Below, piece by piece: positions 26,701 through 39,516 of a stretch of DNA of 64,000 nucleotides (positions within the stretch are counted from its first letter, which is position 1; each line of letters opens with the position of its first letter). Under the pieces are notes generated by a model. The model was not told the DNA's origin and did no database searches. It saw only the letters and a list, made by a program, of their open reading frames with translations. Made by a program: the position numbers and the translations under genes. The DNA comes from Colletes latitarsis (lineage: Eukaryota; Arthropoda; Insecta; Hymenoptera; Colletidae). The stretch spans positions 5,704,001-5,768,000 of the forward strand of contig NW_027488368.1 in NCBI RefSeq assembly GCF_051014445.1, given 5' to 3'.

Positions 26701-29700
26701 CTCATACTCTCGCATTCTTCACATACTTGTTGAACGGATCCTGGGTTTTTTCTAGTTTGGTTCTCGTAGTAATGTGGCACCACACTGAAACATTCAATTA
26801 AACCTGGTCTTGATAAATATTTTAGAGGATAACGCATGTTAGGTTTGGGTTAGGTCTAGGATTTGCCCTCATCAGGCTCATACTTTCGCGTTTTTCACAT
26901 ACTTGTTGAACAGATCCTGGGTTATTTTCTGGTTTGGATCACATAGTAATGTGGTACCACACTGAAAGAGTTGATTAAACCAGGTTTCGATCAATATTTT
27001 TGAGGATAACGCATGTTTGGTCTAGGTTAGGCCTGGGATTTTCACTCATCGGACTCATACTTTCGCATTCTTCACATACTTGTTAAACGGATCCTCGTTT
27101 TTTTCTGGTTTGGATCACGTAGTAATGTGGGACCACACCGAAACAGTCAAGTAAACCTGGCTTCGATCAATATTTTAGAGAATAATTCATGTTAGGTCTA
27201 GGTTAGGTCTGGGATTTGCTCTCATCAGGCTCATTCTTTCGCATATTTCTCATACTTGATGGCTAGATCCTGGGCTTTTTCTAGATTGCATCACGTAGTA
27301 ATGAAGTACAACACTGAAACAGTCAATGAAACCTGGTTTCCATCAATATCTTAGAGGACAACGCAAGTTAGGTCTGGGATATGTCTGGGATTTGCCCTCA
27401 TCAGGCTCATACTTTCGCGTTTTTCACATACTTGTTGAACAGATCCAGGGTTTTTTCTGGTTTGGATTACGTAGTAGTGTGGTACCACGCTGAAACAGTC
27501 CATTAAACCTGGTTTGGATCAATATTTTAGAGGATAACGCATGTTAGGTCTAGGTTAGGCCTGGGATTTTCACTCATCAGACTCATACTTTCGCATTCTT
27601 CACATACTTGTTGAACGGATCCTGGGTTATTTCTGGTTTAGATCACGTAGTAATGTGGGACCACACTGAAACAGTCAATTAAACCTGGTTTCGATCAATA
27701 TTTTAGAGAATAATTCATGTTAGGTCTATGTTAGGTCTGGGATTTGCTCTCATCAGGCTCATTCTTTCGCATATTTCCCATACATGTTGAACAGATCCTG
27801 GGTTTTTTCTGGTTTGGATCACGTAGTAATGTGGGACCACACTGAAACAATCAATTAAACCTGGTCTTGATAAATATTTTAGAGGATAACGCATGTTAGG
27901 TCTGGGTTAGGTCTAGGATTTGCCCTCATCAGGCTCATACTTTCGCATATTTCTCATACTTCAAGGCTAGATCCTCGGCTGTTTCTGGATTGTATCACGT
28001 AGTAATGTGGTACCACGCTGAAACAGTCAATTAAACCTGGTTTCGATCAATATTTTAGAGGATAACGCAAGTTAGGTCTGGGATAGGTCTAGGATTTGCC
28101 CTCATCAGGCACTTACATTCGCATATTTCTCATACTTCATGGCTAGATCCTGTGCTATTTCTGGATTGGATCACGTAGTAAAGCGGTACCACACTGAAAC
28201 ATTCAATGAAACCTGGTCTGGATAAATATTTTAGAGGTTAACGCATCTTAGGTCTGGGTTAGGTCTAAGATTTGCCCTCATCAGGCTCACAGTTTAGCGT
28301 TTTTCACATACTTGTTGAACAGATCCTGGGTTTTTTCTGGTTTGGATCACGAAGTAGTGTGGTACCACACTGAAACAGTCCATTAAACCTGGTTTCGCTC
28401 AATATTTTAGAGGATAACGCATGTAAGGTCTAGGTTAGGTCTGGGATTTGCTCTCATCAGGCTCATTCTTTCGCATATTTCTCATACTTGTTGGCTAGAT
28501 CCTGGGTTTTTTATGGTTTGGATCACGTAGTAGTGTGGTACCACACTGAAACAGTCAAGTAAACCTGGTTTCGATCAATATTTTAGAGAATAATTCATGT
28601 TAGGTCTAGGTTAGGTCTGGGATTTGCTCTCATCAGGCTCATTCTTTCGCATATTTCTCATACACGTTGAACAGATCCTGGGTTTTTTCTGGTTTGGATC
28701 ACGTAGTAATGTGGGACCACACTGAAACAATCAATTAAACCTGATCTTGATAAATATTTTAGAGGATAACGCATGTTAGGTCCGGGTTAGGTCTAGGATT
28801 TGCCCTCATCAGGCTCATACTTTCGCATATTTCTCATACTTCATGGCTAGATCCTGGGCTGTTTCTGGATTGTATCACGTAGTAATGTGGTACCACGCTG
28901 AAACAGTCAATTAAACCTGGTTTCGATCAATATTTTAGAGGATAACGCAAGTTAGGTCTGGGATAGGTCTAGGATTTGCCCTCATCAGGCTCTTACTTTC
29001 GCATATTTCTCATACTTCATGGCTAGATCCTGGGCTGTTTCTGGATTGGATCACGTAGTAAAGTGGTACCACACTGAAACATTCAATGAATCCTGGTCTG
29101 GATAAATATTTTAGAGGATAACGCATCTTATGTCTGGGTTAGGTCTGAGATTTGCCCTCATCAGGCTCACAGTTTAGCGTTTTTCACATACTTGTTGAAC
29201 AGATCCTGGGTTTTTTCTGGTTTGGATCACGAAGTAGTGTGGTACCACACTGAAACAGTCCATTAAACCTGGTTTCGCTCAATATTTTGGAGGATAACGC
29301 ATGTAAGGTCTAGGTTAGGTCTGGGATTTGCTCTCATCAGGCTCATTCTTTCGCATATTTCTCATACTTGATGACTAGATCCTGGGCTTTTTCTGGATTG
29401 CATCACGTAGTAATGTAGTACCACACTGAAACAGTCAATGAAACCTGGTTTCCATCAATATTTTAGAGGACAACGCAAGTTAGGTCTAGGTAAGGCCTGA
29501 GATTTTCACTGATCAGACTCATACTTTCGCATTCTTCACATACTTGTTGAACGGATCCTCGTTTTTTTCTGGTTTGGATCACGTAGTAATGTGGGACCAC
29601 ACTGAAACAGTCAATTAAACCTGGCTTCGATCAATATTTTAGAGAATAATTCATGTTAGGTCTAGGTTAGGTCTGGGATTTGCTGTCATCAGGCTCATTC

Positions 29701-32700
29701 TTTCGCATATTTCTCATACTTGATGGCTAGATCCTGGGCTTTTTCTAGATTGCATCACGTAGTAATGAAGTACAACACTGAAACAGTCAATGAAACCTGG
29801 TTTCCATCAATATCTTAGAGGACAACGCAAGTTAGGTCTGGGATATGTCTGGGATTTGCCCTCATCAGGCTCATACTTTCGCGTTTTTCACATACTTGTT
29901 GAACAGATCCTGGGTTTTTTCTGTTTTGGATCACGTAGTAGTGTGGCACCACGCTGAAACAGTCCATTAAACCTGGTTTGGATCAATATTTTAGAGGATA
30001 ACGCATGTTAGGTCTAGGTTAGCCCTGGGATTTTCACTCATTAGACTCATACTTTCGCATTCTTCACATACTTGTTGAACGGATCCTGGGTTATTTCTGG
30101 TTTAGATCACGTAGTAATGTGGGACCACACTGAAACAGTCAATTAAACCTGGTTTCGATCAATATTTTAGAGAATAATTCATGTTAGGTCTATGTTAGGT
30201 CTGGGATTTGCTCTCATCAGGCTCACAGTTTAGCGTTTTTCACATACTTGTTGAACAGATCCTGGGTTTTTTCTGGTTTGGATCACGAAGTAGTGTGGTA
30301 CCACACTGAAACAGTCCATTAAACCTGGTTTCGCTCAATATTTTAGAGGATAACGCATGTAAGGTCTAGGTTAGGTCTGGGATTTGCTCTCATCAGGCTC
30401 ATTCTTTCGCATATTTCTCATACTTGATGGCTAGATCCTGGGTTTTTTATGGTTTGGATCACGTAGTAGTGTGGTACCACACCGAAACAGTCGATTAAAC
30501 CTGGTTTCGATCAATATTTTAGAGGACAACACAATTTAAGTCTGGGATTGGTCTGGGATTTGACCTCATCAGACTCATACTTTCGCGTTTTTCAGATACT
30601 TGTTGAACAGATCCTGGGTTATTTTCTGGTTTGGATCACATAGTAATGTGGTACCACACTGAAACAGTAGATTAAACCAGGTTTCGATCAATATTTTTGA
30701 GGATAACGCATGTTAGGTCTAGGTTAGGCCTGGGATTTTCACTCATCGGACTCATGCTTTCGCATTCTTCACATACTTGTTGAACGGATCCTGGTTTTTT
30801 TCTGGTTTGGATCACGTAGTAATGTGGGACCACACTGAAACAGTCAATTAAACCTGGTTTCGGTCAATATTTTAGAGAATAATTCATGTTAGGTCTAGGT
30901 TAGGTCTGCGATTTGCTCTCATCAGGCACATTCTTTCGCATATTTCTCAAACTTGATGGCTAGATCCTGGGCTTTTTCTGGATTGCATCACGTAGTAATG
31001 TGGTACCACACTGAAACTTTCAATTAAACCAGGTCTTGATAAAAATTTTAGAGGCTAACGCATGTTAGGTCTGGGTTAGGTCTAGGATGTGCCCTCATCA
31101 GGCTCATACTTTTGCATATTTCTCATACTTCATGGCTAGATCCTGGGCTTTTCCTGGATTGCATCACGTAGTAAAGTGGTACCACACTGAAACATTCAAT
31201 GAAACCTGGTCTGGATAAATATTTTAGCGGTTAACGCATCTTAGGTCTGGATTAGGTCTACGATTTGCCCTCATCAGGCTCGCAGTTTAGCGTCTTTCAC
31301 ATACTTGTTGAACAGATCCTGGGTTTTTTCTCGTTTGGATCACGTAGTAATGTGGGACCACACTGAAACAGTCAATTAAACCTGGTTTCGATCAATATTT
31401 TAGAGGATAACGCATGTAAGGTCTAGGTTAGGTCTGGGATTTGCTCTCATCAGGCTCATTCTTTCGCATATTTCTCATACTTGATGGCTAGATCCTGGGT
31501 TTTTTATGGTTTGGATCACGTAGTAGTGTGGTACCACACAGAAACAGTCAAGTAAACCTGGTTTCGATCAATATTTTAGAGAATAATTCATGTTAGGTCT
31601 AGGTTAGGTCTGGGATTTGCTCTCATCAGGCTCATTCTTTCGCATATTTCTCATACACGTTGAACAGATCCTGGGTTTTTTCTGGTTTCGATCACGTAGT
31701 AATGTGGGACCACACTGAAACAATCAATTAAACCTGATCTTGATAAATATTTTAGAGGATAACGCATGTTAGGTCCGGGTTAGATCTAGGATTTGCCCTC
31801 ATCAGGCTCATACTTTCGCATATTTCTCATACTTGATGACTAGATCCTGGGCTTTTTCTGGATTGCATCACGTAGTAATGTAGTACCACACTGAAACAGT
31901 CAATGAAACCTGGTTTCCATCAATATTTTAGAGGACAACGCAAGTTAGGTCTAGGTAAGGCCTGAGATTTTCACTGATCAGACTCATACTCTCGCATTCT
32001 TCACATACTTGTTGAACAGATCCTGGGTTTTTTCTGGTTTGGTTCTCGTAGTAATGTGGCACCACACTGAAACATTCAATTAAACCTGGTCTTGATAAAT
32101 ATTTTAGAGGATAACGCATGTTAGGTTTGGGTTAGGTCTAGGATTTGCCCTCATCAGGCTCATACTTTCGCGTTTTTCACATACTTGTTGAACAGATCCT
32201 GGGTTATTTTCTGGTTTGGATCACATAGTAATGTGGTACCACACTGAAAGAGTTGATTAAACCAGGTTTCGATCAATATTTTTGAGGATAACGCATGTTT
32301 GGTCTAGGTTAGGCCTGGGATTTTCACTCATCGGACTCATACTTTCGCATTCTTCACATACTTGTTGAACGGATCCTCGATTTTTTCTGGTTTGGATCAC
32401 GTAGTAATGTGGGACCACACCGAAACAGTCAAGTAAACCTGGCTTCGATCAATATTTTAGAGAATAATTCATGTTAGGTCTAGGTTAGGTCTGGGATTTG
32501 CTCTCATCAGGCTCATTCTTTCGCATATTTCTCATACTTGATGGCTAGATCCTGGGCTTTTTCTAGATTGCATCACGTAGTAATGAAGTACAACACTGAA
32601 ACAGTCAATGAAACCTGGTTTCCATCATTATCTTAGAGGACAACGCAAGTTAGGTCTGGGATATGTCTGGGATTTGCCCTCATCAGGCTCATACTTTCGC

Positions 32701-35700
32701 GTTTTTCACATACTTGTTGAACAGATCCTGGGTTTTTTCTGGTTTGGATCACGTAGTAGTGCGGTACCACGCTGAAACAGTCCATTAAACCTGGTTTGGA
32801 TCAATATTTTAGAGGATAACGCATGTTAGGTCTAGGTTAGGCCTGGGATTTTCACTCATCAGACTCATACTTTCGCATTCTTCACATACTTGTTGAACGG
32901 ATCCTGGGTTATTTCTGGTTTAGATCACGTAGTAATGTGGGACCACACTGAAACAGTCAATTAAACCTGGTTTCGATCAATATTTTAGAGAATAATTCAT
33001 GTTAGGTCTATGTTAGGTCTGGGATTTGCTCTCATCAGGCTCATTCTTTCGCATATTTCCCATACATGTTGAACAGATCCTGGGTTTTTTCTGGTTTGGA
33101 TCACGTAGTAATGTGGGACCACACTGAAACAATCAATTAAACCTGGTCTTGATAAATATTTAAGAGGATAACGCATGTTAGGTCTGGGTTAGGTCTAGGA
33201 TTTGCCCTCATCAGGCTCATACTTTCGCATATTTCTCATACTTCAAGGCTAGATCCTCGGCTGTTTCTGGATTGTATCACGTAGTAATGTGGTACCACGC
33301 TGAAACAGTCAATTAAACCTGGTTTCGATCAATATTTTAGAGGATAACGCAAGTTAGGTCTGGGATAGGTCTAGGATTTGCCCTCATCAGGCTCTTACAT
33401 TCGCATATTTCTCATACTTCATGGCTAGATCCTGTGCTATTTCTGGATTGGATCACGTAGTAAAGCGGTACCACACTGAAACATTCAATGAAACCTGGTC
33501 TGGATAAATATTTTAGAGGTTAACGCATCTTAGGTCTGGGTTAGGTCTAAGATTTGCCCTCATCAGGCTCACAGTTTAGCGTTTTTCACATACTTGTTGA
33601 ACAGATCCTGGGTTTTTTCTGGTTTGGATCACGAAGTAGTGTGGTACCACACTGAAACAGTCCATTAAACCTGGTTTCGCTCAATATTTTAGAGGATAAC
33701 GCATGTAAGGTCTAGGTTAGGTCTGGGATTTGCTCTCATCAGGCTCATTCTTTCGCATACTTGTCATACTTGATGGCTGGATCCTGGGTTTTTTATGGTT
33801 TGGATCACGTAGTAGTGTGGTACCACACTGAAACAGTTAAGTAAACCTGGTTTCGATCAATATTTTAGAGAATAATTCATGTTAGGTCTAGGTTAGGTCT
33901 GGGATTTGCTCTCATCAGGCTCATTCTTTCGCATATTTCTCATACACGTTGAACAGATCCTGGGTTTTTTCTGGTTTGGATCACGTAGTAATGTGGGACC
34001 ACACTGAAACAATCAATTAAACCTGATCTTGATAAATATTTTAGAGGATAACGCATGTTAGGTCCGGGTTAGGTCTAGGATTTGCCCTCATCAGGCTCAT
34101 ACTTTCGCATATTTCTCATACTTCATGGCTAGATCCTGGGCTGTTTCTGGATTGTATCACGTAGTAATGTGGTACCACGCTGAAACAGTCAATTAAACCT
34201 GGTTTCGATCAATATTTTAGAGGATAACGCAAGTTAGGTCTGGGATAGGTCTAGGATTTGCCCTCATCAGGCTCTTACTTTCGCATATTTCTCATACTTC
34301 ATGGCTAGATCCTGGGCTGTTTCTGGATTGGATCACGTAGTAAAGTGGTACCACACTGAAACATTCAATGAATCCTGGTCTGGATAAATATTTTAGAGGA
34401 TAACGCATCTTATGTCTGGGTTAGGTCTGAGATTTGCCCTCATCAGGCTCACAGTTTAGCGTTTTTCACATACTTGTTGAACAGATCCTGGGTTTTTTCT
34501 GGTTTGGATCACGAAGTAGTGTGGTACCACACTGAAACAGTCCATTAAACCTGGTTTCGCTCAATATTTTAGAGGATAACGCATGTAAGGTCTAGGTTAG
34601 GTCTGGGATTTGCTCTCATCAGGCTCATTCTTTCGCATATTTCTCATACTTGATGGCTAGATCCTGGGCTTTTTCTGGATTGCATCACGTAGTAATGTAG
34701 TACCACACTGAAACAGTCAATGAAACCTGGTTTCCATCAATATTTTAGAGGACAACGCAAGTTAGGTCTAGGTAAGGCCTGAGATTTTCACTGATCAGAC
34801 TCATACTTTCGCATTCTTCACATACTTGTTGAACGGATCCTCGTTTTTTTCTGGTTTGGATCACGTAGTAATGTGGGACCACACTGAAACAGTCAATTAA
34901 ACCTGGCTTCGATCAATATTTTAGAGAATAATTCATGTTAGGTCTAGGATAGGTCTGGGATTTGCTCTCATCAGGCTCATTCTTTCGCATATTTCTCATA
35001 CTTGATGGCTAGATCCTGGGCTTTTTCTAGATTGCATCACGTAGTAATGAAGTACAACACTGAAACAGTCAATGAAACCTGGTTTCCATCAATATCTTAG
35101 AGGACAACGCAAGTTAGGTCTGGGATATGTCTGGGATTTGCCCTCATCAGGCTCATACTTTCGCGTTTTTCACATACTTGTTGAACAGATCCTGGGTTTT
35201 TTCTGGTTTGGATCACGTAGTAGTGTGGCACCACGCTGAAACAGTCCATTAAACCTGGTTTGGATCAATATTTTAGAGGATAACGCATGTTAGGTCTAGG
35301 TTAGGCCTGGGATTTTCACTCATTAGACTCATACTTTCGCATTCTTCACATACTTGTTGAACGGATCCTGGGTTATTTCTGGTTTAGATCACGTAGTAAT
35401 GTGGGACCACACTGAAACAGTCAATTAAACCTGGTTTCGATCAATATTTTAGAGAATAATTCATGTTAGGTCTATGTTAGGTCTGGGATTTGCTCTCATC
35501 AGGCTCACAGTTTAGCGTTTTTCAGATACTTGTTGAACAGATCCTGGGTTTTTTCTGGTTTGTATCACGAAGTAGTGTGGTACCACACTGAAACAGTCCA
35601 TTAAACCTGGTTTCGCTCAATATTTTAGAGGATAACGCATGTAAGGTCTAGGTTAGGTCTGGGATTTGCTCTCATCAGGCTCATTCTTTCGCATATTTCT

Positions 35701-36443
35701 CATACTTGATGGCTAGATCCTGGGTTTTTTATGGTTTGGATCACGTAGTAGTGTGGTACCACACCGAAACAGTCGATTAAACCTGGTTTCGATCAATATT
35801 TTAGAGGATAACACAATTTAAGTCTGGGATTGGTCTGGGATTTGACCTCATCAGACTCATACTTTCGCGTTTTTCAGATACTTGTTGAACAGATCCTGGG
35901 TTATTTTCTGGTTTGAATCACATAGTAATGTGGTACCACACTGAAACAGTAGATTAAACCAGGTTTCGATCAATATTTTTGAGGATAACGCATGTTAGGT
36001 CTAGGTTAGGCCTGGGATTTTCACTCATCGGACTCATGCTTTCGCATTCTTCACATACTTGTTGAACGGATCCTGGTTTTTTTCTGGTTTGGATCACGTA
36101 GTAATGTGGGACCACACTGAAACAGTCAATTAAACCTGGTTTCGGTCAATATTTTAGAGAATAATTCATGTTAGGTCTAGGTTAGGTCTGGGATTTGCCC
36201 TCATCAGGCTCATTCTTTCGCATATTTCTCAAACTTGATGGCTAGATCCTGGGCTTTTTCTGGATTGCATCACGTAGTAATGAAGTACAACACTGAAACA
36301 GTCAATTAAACCAGGTCTTGATAGAATTTTAGAGGCTAACGCATGTTAGGTCTGGGTTAGGTCTAGGATGTGCCCTCATCAGGCTCATACTTTTGCATAT
36401 TTCTCATACTTCATGGCTAGATCCTGGGCTTTTCCTGGATTGC
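23768..36443. repeat. Large higher-order repeat, copy 2 (12,676 bp, about 72 monomers)
   Basis: The second copy of the large unit. The offset to copy 1 is 11444 bp at first, 11796 bp after the 2-monomer difference (18731 against 30527) and 12676 bp after the 5-monomer difference (23131 against 35807). The homology ends at the same point where copy 1 passes into copy 2, at atcacgtagtaa near 36444. The internal halves are here about 5282 bp apart, twice the 2641-bp unit of the left array, so the layers look nested. No gene is seen. Confidence 0.87.
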
Positions 36444-37251
36444 ATCACGTAGTAAAGTGGTACCACACTGAAACATTCAATGAAACCTGGTCTGGATAAA
36501 TATTTTAGCGGTTAACGCATCTTAGGTCTGGATTAGGTCTACGATTTGCCCTCATCAGGCTCGCAGTTTAGCGTCTTTCACATACTTGTTGAACAGATCC
36601 TGGGTTTTTTCTCGTTTGGATCACGTAGTAATGTGGGACCACACTGAAACAGTCAATTAAACCTGGTTTCGATCAATATATTACAGAATAATTCATGTTA
36701 GGTCTAGGTTAGGTCTGGGATTTGCACTCATCTGGCTCATTCTTTCGCATGTTTCTCATACTTCATGGCTAGATCCTGGGCTGTTTCTGGATTGGATCAC
36801 GTAGTAAAGTGGTACCACACTGAAACATTCAATGAAACCTGGTCTGGATAAATATTTTAGAGGATACCGCATCTTAGGTCTCGGTTAGGTCTAAGATTTG
36901 CCCTCATCAGGCTCACAGTTTAGCGTTTTTCACATACTTGTTGAACAGATCCTCGGTTTTTTCTGGTTTGGATCACGATGTAGTGTGGTACCACATTGAA
37001 ACAGTCCATTAAACCTGGTTTCGCTCAATATTTTAGATGATAACGCATGTTAGGTCTAGGTTAGGTCTGGGATTTGCTCTCATCAGGCTCATTCTTTCGC
37101 ATATTTCTCATACTTGATGGCTAGATCCTGGGCTTTTTCTGGATTGCATCACGTAGTAATGTAGTACCACACTGAAACAGTCAATGAAACCTGGTTTCCA
37201 TCAATATTTTAGAGGACAACGCAAGTTAGGTCTAGGTAAGGCCTGAGATTT
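36444..37251. repeat. Satellite between the large HOR and element A
   Basis: About 4.6 monomers of ordinary 176-bp satellite, including a monomer with atattacagaataattc that is otherwise frequent to the right of element B. The block ends in the 5' copy of the element A target duplication. No gene is seen. Confidence 0.85.
37240..37251 (+). repeat. Target site duplication of element A, 5' copy
   Basis: ggcctgagattt lies directly before the element and is repeated at 43241-43252 after the poly(A) tail. Two preceding A bases could belong either to the duplication or to the tail, so its true length is 12-14 bp. It covers monomer positions of about 91-102. Confidence 0.9.
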
Positions 37252-37636
37252 CCCCTCAGGGGCTGCCAGCCCTTCAGCTGCAGTACGGGCTTAACGAACC
37301 CGGGGTACCCGAGTCATACACACACCGTAAGCCTCCTGTTGGTCGTCACAACGACCCATTCACAATTCCCTATTGGTTTTGTGAATGGTACGTGACGGCA
37401 GGAGGATCGGGGGTCTTGGCTTAACCGCCTGGGCCACGAGTATGGCGACTCTATAAAATCGCCCTCCAATCCTAAGCTATGGTGCGCGGCGATGGGATGC
37501 ATGGTTGGGGGAGAAGGCCCAATCCCAAGCGACCACCTCCGGGGAACCTGCCGATCCCCCGGAGTATATAGGCTTACCCGGGTAAGGCGGCTCTGCCCGG
37601 GCGGACCTTTTCTTCCGACCTGCTCGTGGGAATATT
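37252..37636 (+). promoter_or_regulatory. 5' UTR of element A
   Basis: 385 bp upstream of the ORF1 ATG, the same length as in element B. It starts with a small hairpin (cccc-tca-gggg). It also holds an inverted repeat attcacaa/ttgtgaat around 37359-37386, a tataaaat stretch at about 37452 and a 14-bp palindrome cttacccgggtaag near 37572. R1-type elements usually carry an internal promoter in this region; the sequence alone does not show which bases act. Confidence 0.6.
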
Positions 37637-39514
37637 ATGGAGTTCAATATTAAAACGGGGATGGGACGGGGTAAGTCAGAGGGGGAGGACGAAGGCGGTG
37701 TTGGGACTGGAGTGACGGCGCTCGCGCCGCCTCCAGCGCCTGGCCCGGCTTTGTGGAGGGTGGAGGAGGACGACGAGACGGCGTCGGTCTCGTCCTTCTC
37801 CTCCAGCACGAGCCACATAGGCTCTAAGAGGAAGAGGACGGGGCAGGCCGTCGTCGAGGTGGGCGGGGCGATGAGCCCGTCGGTGAGGCTGAGTTGCCTC
37901 AGGGACGAGGTGACCGAGGAGATATCGGAGAGGATCTCCTCGTCCCTGAGGCGGGTGGAGAAAGTCGCCGCTGCCTGCGCCTTTAAGGGGCAGAAAAGCG
38001 GTGGCGCGGAGGCCCTGAAGGCCGCGGCGGAGGAAATGAGGGAGGCGGCGCGGGAGCTCAGAGGGCGGAACGCCCGCCTGCAGCTCCTGTTGGAGGAGGA
38101 GCGACAGGGGAGGAGGAGGGCAGAGGCGCTGTGGAACAGCGCGGCCCTCCCTCCCATCCTCCCTCCTCCTCCACCGCCGCGTCCCTCGGCGGAGGTAAAT
38201 AAGCGGAGTGCGGCGGCAGTGGTGCGGGGCACCGCGGGCCCCTCCACCCGCTCTCCGCCCGTGAAGAAGTCCCCGTCCTCCTCAGAAGACGATCTTCTGA
38301 GGAGGATTGGGGACATGATTGATGGCAAGCTGGCCGCCTTCCGGGAGGAGCTCCTCACCGGAAGAGCGGTCAGCAGGAAGGCGGTGCCTCCCCGACCTGT
38401 TCCGGTACAGTCGGGGAAGGCAAAGAAGGGCGGAGTGAAGGCTCCGCCCAGCGTTACGGCACCAGGGCCCCGGGTCGCGACCCCCAAGGGGGGTGGTGTA
38501 CCCGTGGTCGCGGTGGTCGCGTCCTCCACAGCACCCTCCCAAGGGGGGGTGGCGTGGAGTGAGGTGGTGGGGCGGAAGGCGAAGCGGGCGGCGAGGAAGG
38601 CCTCGCAACCGCAGCCTCCGCCTCCGCCGGCGGCGGCCAAGGTAAAGGCCGCGAAGGTCGGGAAGGCACGACCAGGTCGTCCCCCAAAAACGGCAGCGGT
38701 GACGCTGACCGTTGCGCAGGGGGGCGACCTGACCCTCGCGGAGGCGATGCGGCTTGCCAGGGAGAATATCTCCCTGGAAGAGCTGGGCATCGCCTCCGTG
38801 AGGGCGAAGAGGGCCGTGACCGGGGGTCTCTTGCTGGAGATCCCCGGTGCAGAAGGCGGCGCGAAGGCGGATCGTCTCGCCCAGAGGCTCCGGGAGCAGC
38901 TGGGCGAGCGAGATGTCCGGGTCGCCCGGCCCACGAAGCGCACGGAGATGCGCGTTTGTGGCCTGGACGACTCGGTCAGCGCACAGGATGTGTCCCGTGC
39001 CCTTGCGAGGGCGGGGGACTGTCCTGTGGAGGACCTAAGGATCGGAGAGATCCGCAGGTCGCCCTCCGGCCTCGGGTCGGTGTGGGCCCGGTGCACCCTC
39101 TCCGCCGCCCGTAAGGTGGCGGAATCCGGGAGGGTGTTGGTGGGGTGGGTTTCGGCGCGAGTGGAAATCCTCGCGCCGCGCCCGCTCCAGTGTCACCGCT
39201 GCCTCGAATTGGGGCACGTGAGGCAGTGGTGCACCTCGCCGGTGGACCGCAGCGGTCAGTGTTATCGCTGCGGTGCCAAAGAGCACCGTGCGAGCCAGTG
39301 CTCGGCGGCCCCCCACTGCCCGCTGTGTGCGGACATGGGGAGGCCAGCCGATCACAGGGTGGGGAGCAAGAAGTGCTCCCCCCCCTCCCGGAAGGAGAGG
39401 AAGAGGCGGGCTGCACCGGCTCCGGTGCCGAGGGCGGTGGCATCGTCCTCCATGGAGGTGGACGGTGCTACGGGGACGGACGGCCGGGAGGAGGCTGGCG
39501 CGGCCATTAATTAA
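37637..39514 (+). CDS. Retrotransposon ORF1 (gag-like RNA-binding protein), intact
   Basis: A 625-residue protein expected to bind the element RNA and form ribonucleoprotein particles. The N-terminal 170 residues are acidic and serine-rich, then charged and helical. A likely coiled coil is at about 105-168 (EEMREAARELRGR, LLLEEERQGRRRAEAL), followed by a run of prolines at about 170-182. The middle is basic and rich in Ala, Pro and Lys. Residues of about 430-515 resemble the RRM-like part of gag proteins in this group. Three zinc knuckles follow: C519-X2-C522-X4-H527-X4-C532, C542-X2-C545-X4-H550-X4-C555 and C561-X2-C564-X8-H573-X6-C580. The ATG at 37637 is the first long-frame start and is shared with element B. 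The stop overlaps the ORF2 start as TAATG. Confidence 0.9.
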   Translation: MEFNIKTGMGRGKSEGEDEGGVGTGVTALAPPPAPGPALWRVEEDDETASVSSFSSSTSHIGSKRKRTGQAVVEVGGAMSPSVRLSCLRDEVTEEISERISSSLRRVEKVAAACAFKGQKSGGAEALKAAAEEMREAARELRGRNARLQLLLEEERQGRRRAEALWNSAALPPILPPPPPPRPSAEVNKRSAAAVVRGTAGPSTRSPPVKKSPSSSEDDLLRRIGDMIDGKLAAFREELLTGRAVSRKAVPPRPVPVQSGKAKKGGVKAPPSVTAPGPRVATPKGGGVPVVAVVASSTAPSQGGVAWSEVVGRKAKRAARKASQPQPPPPPAAAKVKAAKVGKARPGRPPKTAAVTLTVAQGGDLTLAEAMRLARENISLEELGIASVRAKRAVTGGLLLEIPGAEGGAKADRLAQRLREQLGERDVRVARPTKRTEMRVCGLDDSVSAQDVSRALARAGDCPVEDLRIGEIRRSPSGLGSVWARCTLSAARKVAESGRVLVGWVSARVEILAPRPLQCHRCLELGHVRQWCTSPVDRSGQCYRCGAKEHRASQCSAAPHCPLCADMGRPADHRVGSKKCSPPSRKERKRRAAPAPVPRAVASSSMEVDGATGTDGREEAGAAIN

Positions 39515-39516
39515 TG
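39512..39516 (+). promoter_or_regulatory. TAATG stop/start overlap between ORF1 and ORF2
   Basis: The ORF1 stop TAA (39512-39514) shares its last base with the ORF2 ATG (39514-39516). The context is attaattaatg. In SART1 of the silkworm a UAAUG junction of this kind is known to allow ORF2 translation by termination-reinitiation. The same junction is kept in element B at 50035-50039. Confidence 0.85.

Larger units (their letters stand above)
1..37251. repeat. 176-bp satellite array, left block
   Basis: Tandem satellite DNA with no gene in it. Monomers begin at cacgtagtaatg or a variant of it, for example at 1, 177, 353, 529 and 881, which gives a 176-bp period. A variant with ttatttt in place of tttttt near the monomer end makes some monomers 177 bp. 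Each monomer carries a GTGGTACCAC palindrome or the variant gtgggaccac, a TTAGG-rich block near position 75-95, and often a ggatcc near position 145. Several monomer types recur, told apart by cgcattcttcac, cgcgtttttcac, cgcatatttctc and tttagcgttttt in the second half. The types are arranged in higher-order repeats listed separately. The setting is probably centromeric or pericentromeric heterochromatin; that is inferred only from the repeat organisation. Confidence 0.97.

Noticed and set aside
1..37251. CRISPR-like or telomeric array
   Set aside because: The repeat unit is 176 bp with no short repeat/spacer alternation. The TTAGG pieces are isolated in the monomers and not a continuous (TTAGG)n tract.
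1..37251. Canonical CENP-B box
   Set aside because: I looked for a match to the TTCG...CGGG pattern with the usual spacing and saw none in the common monomer types.
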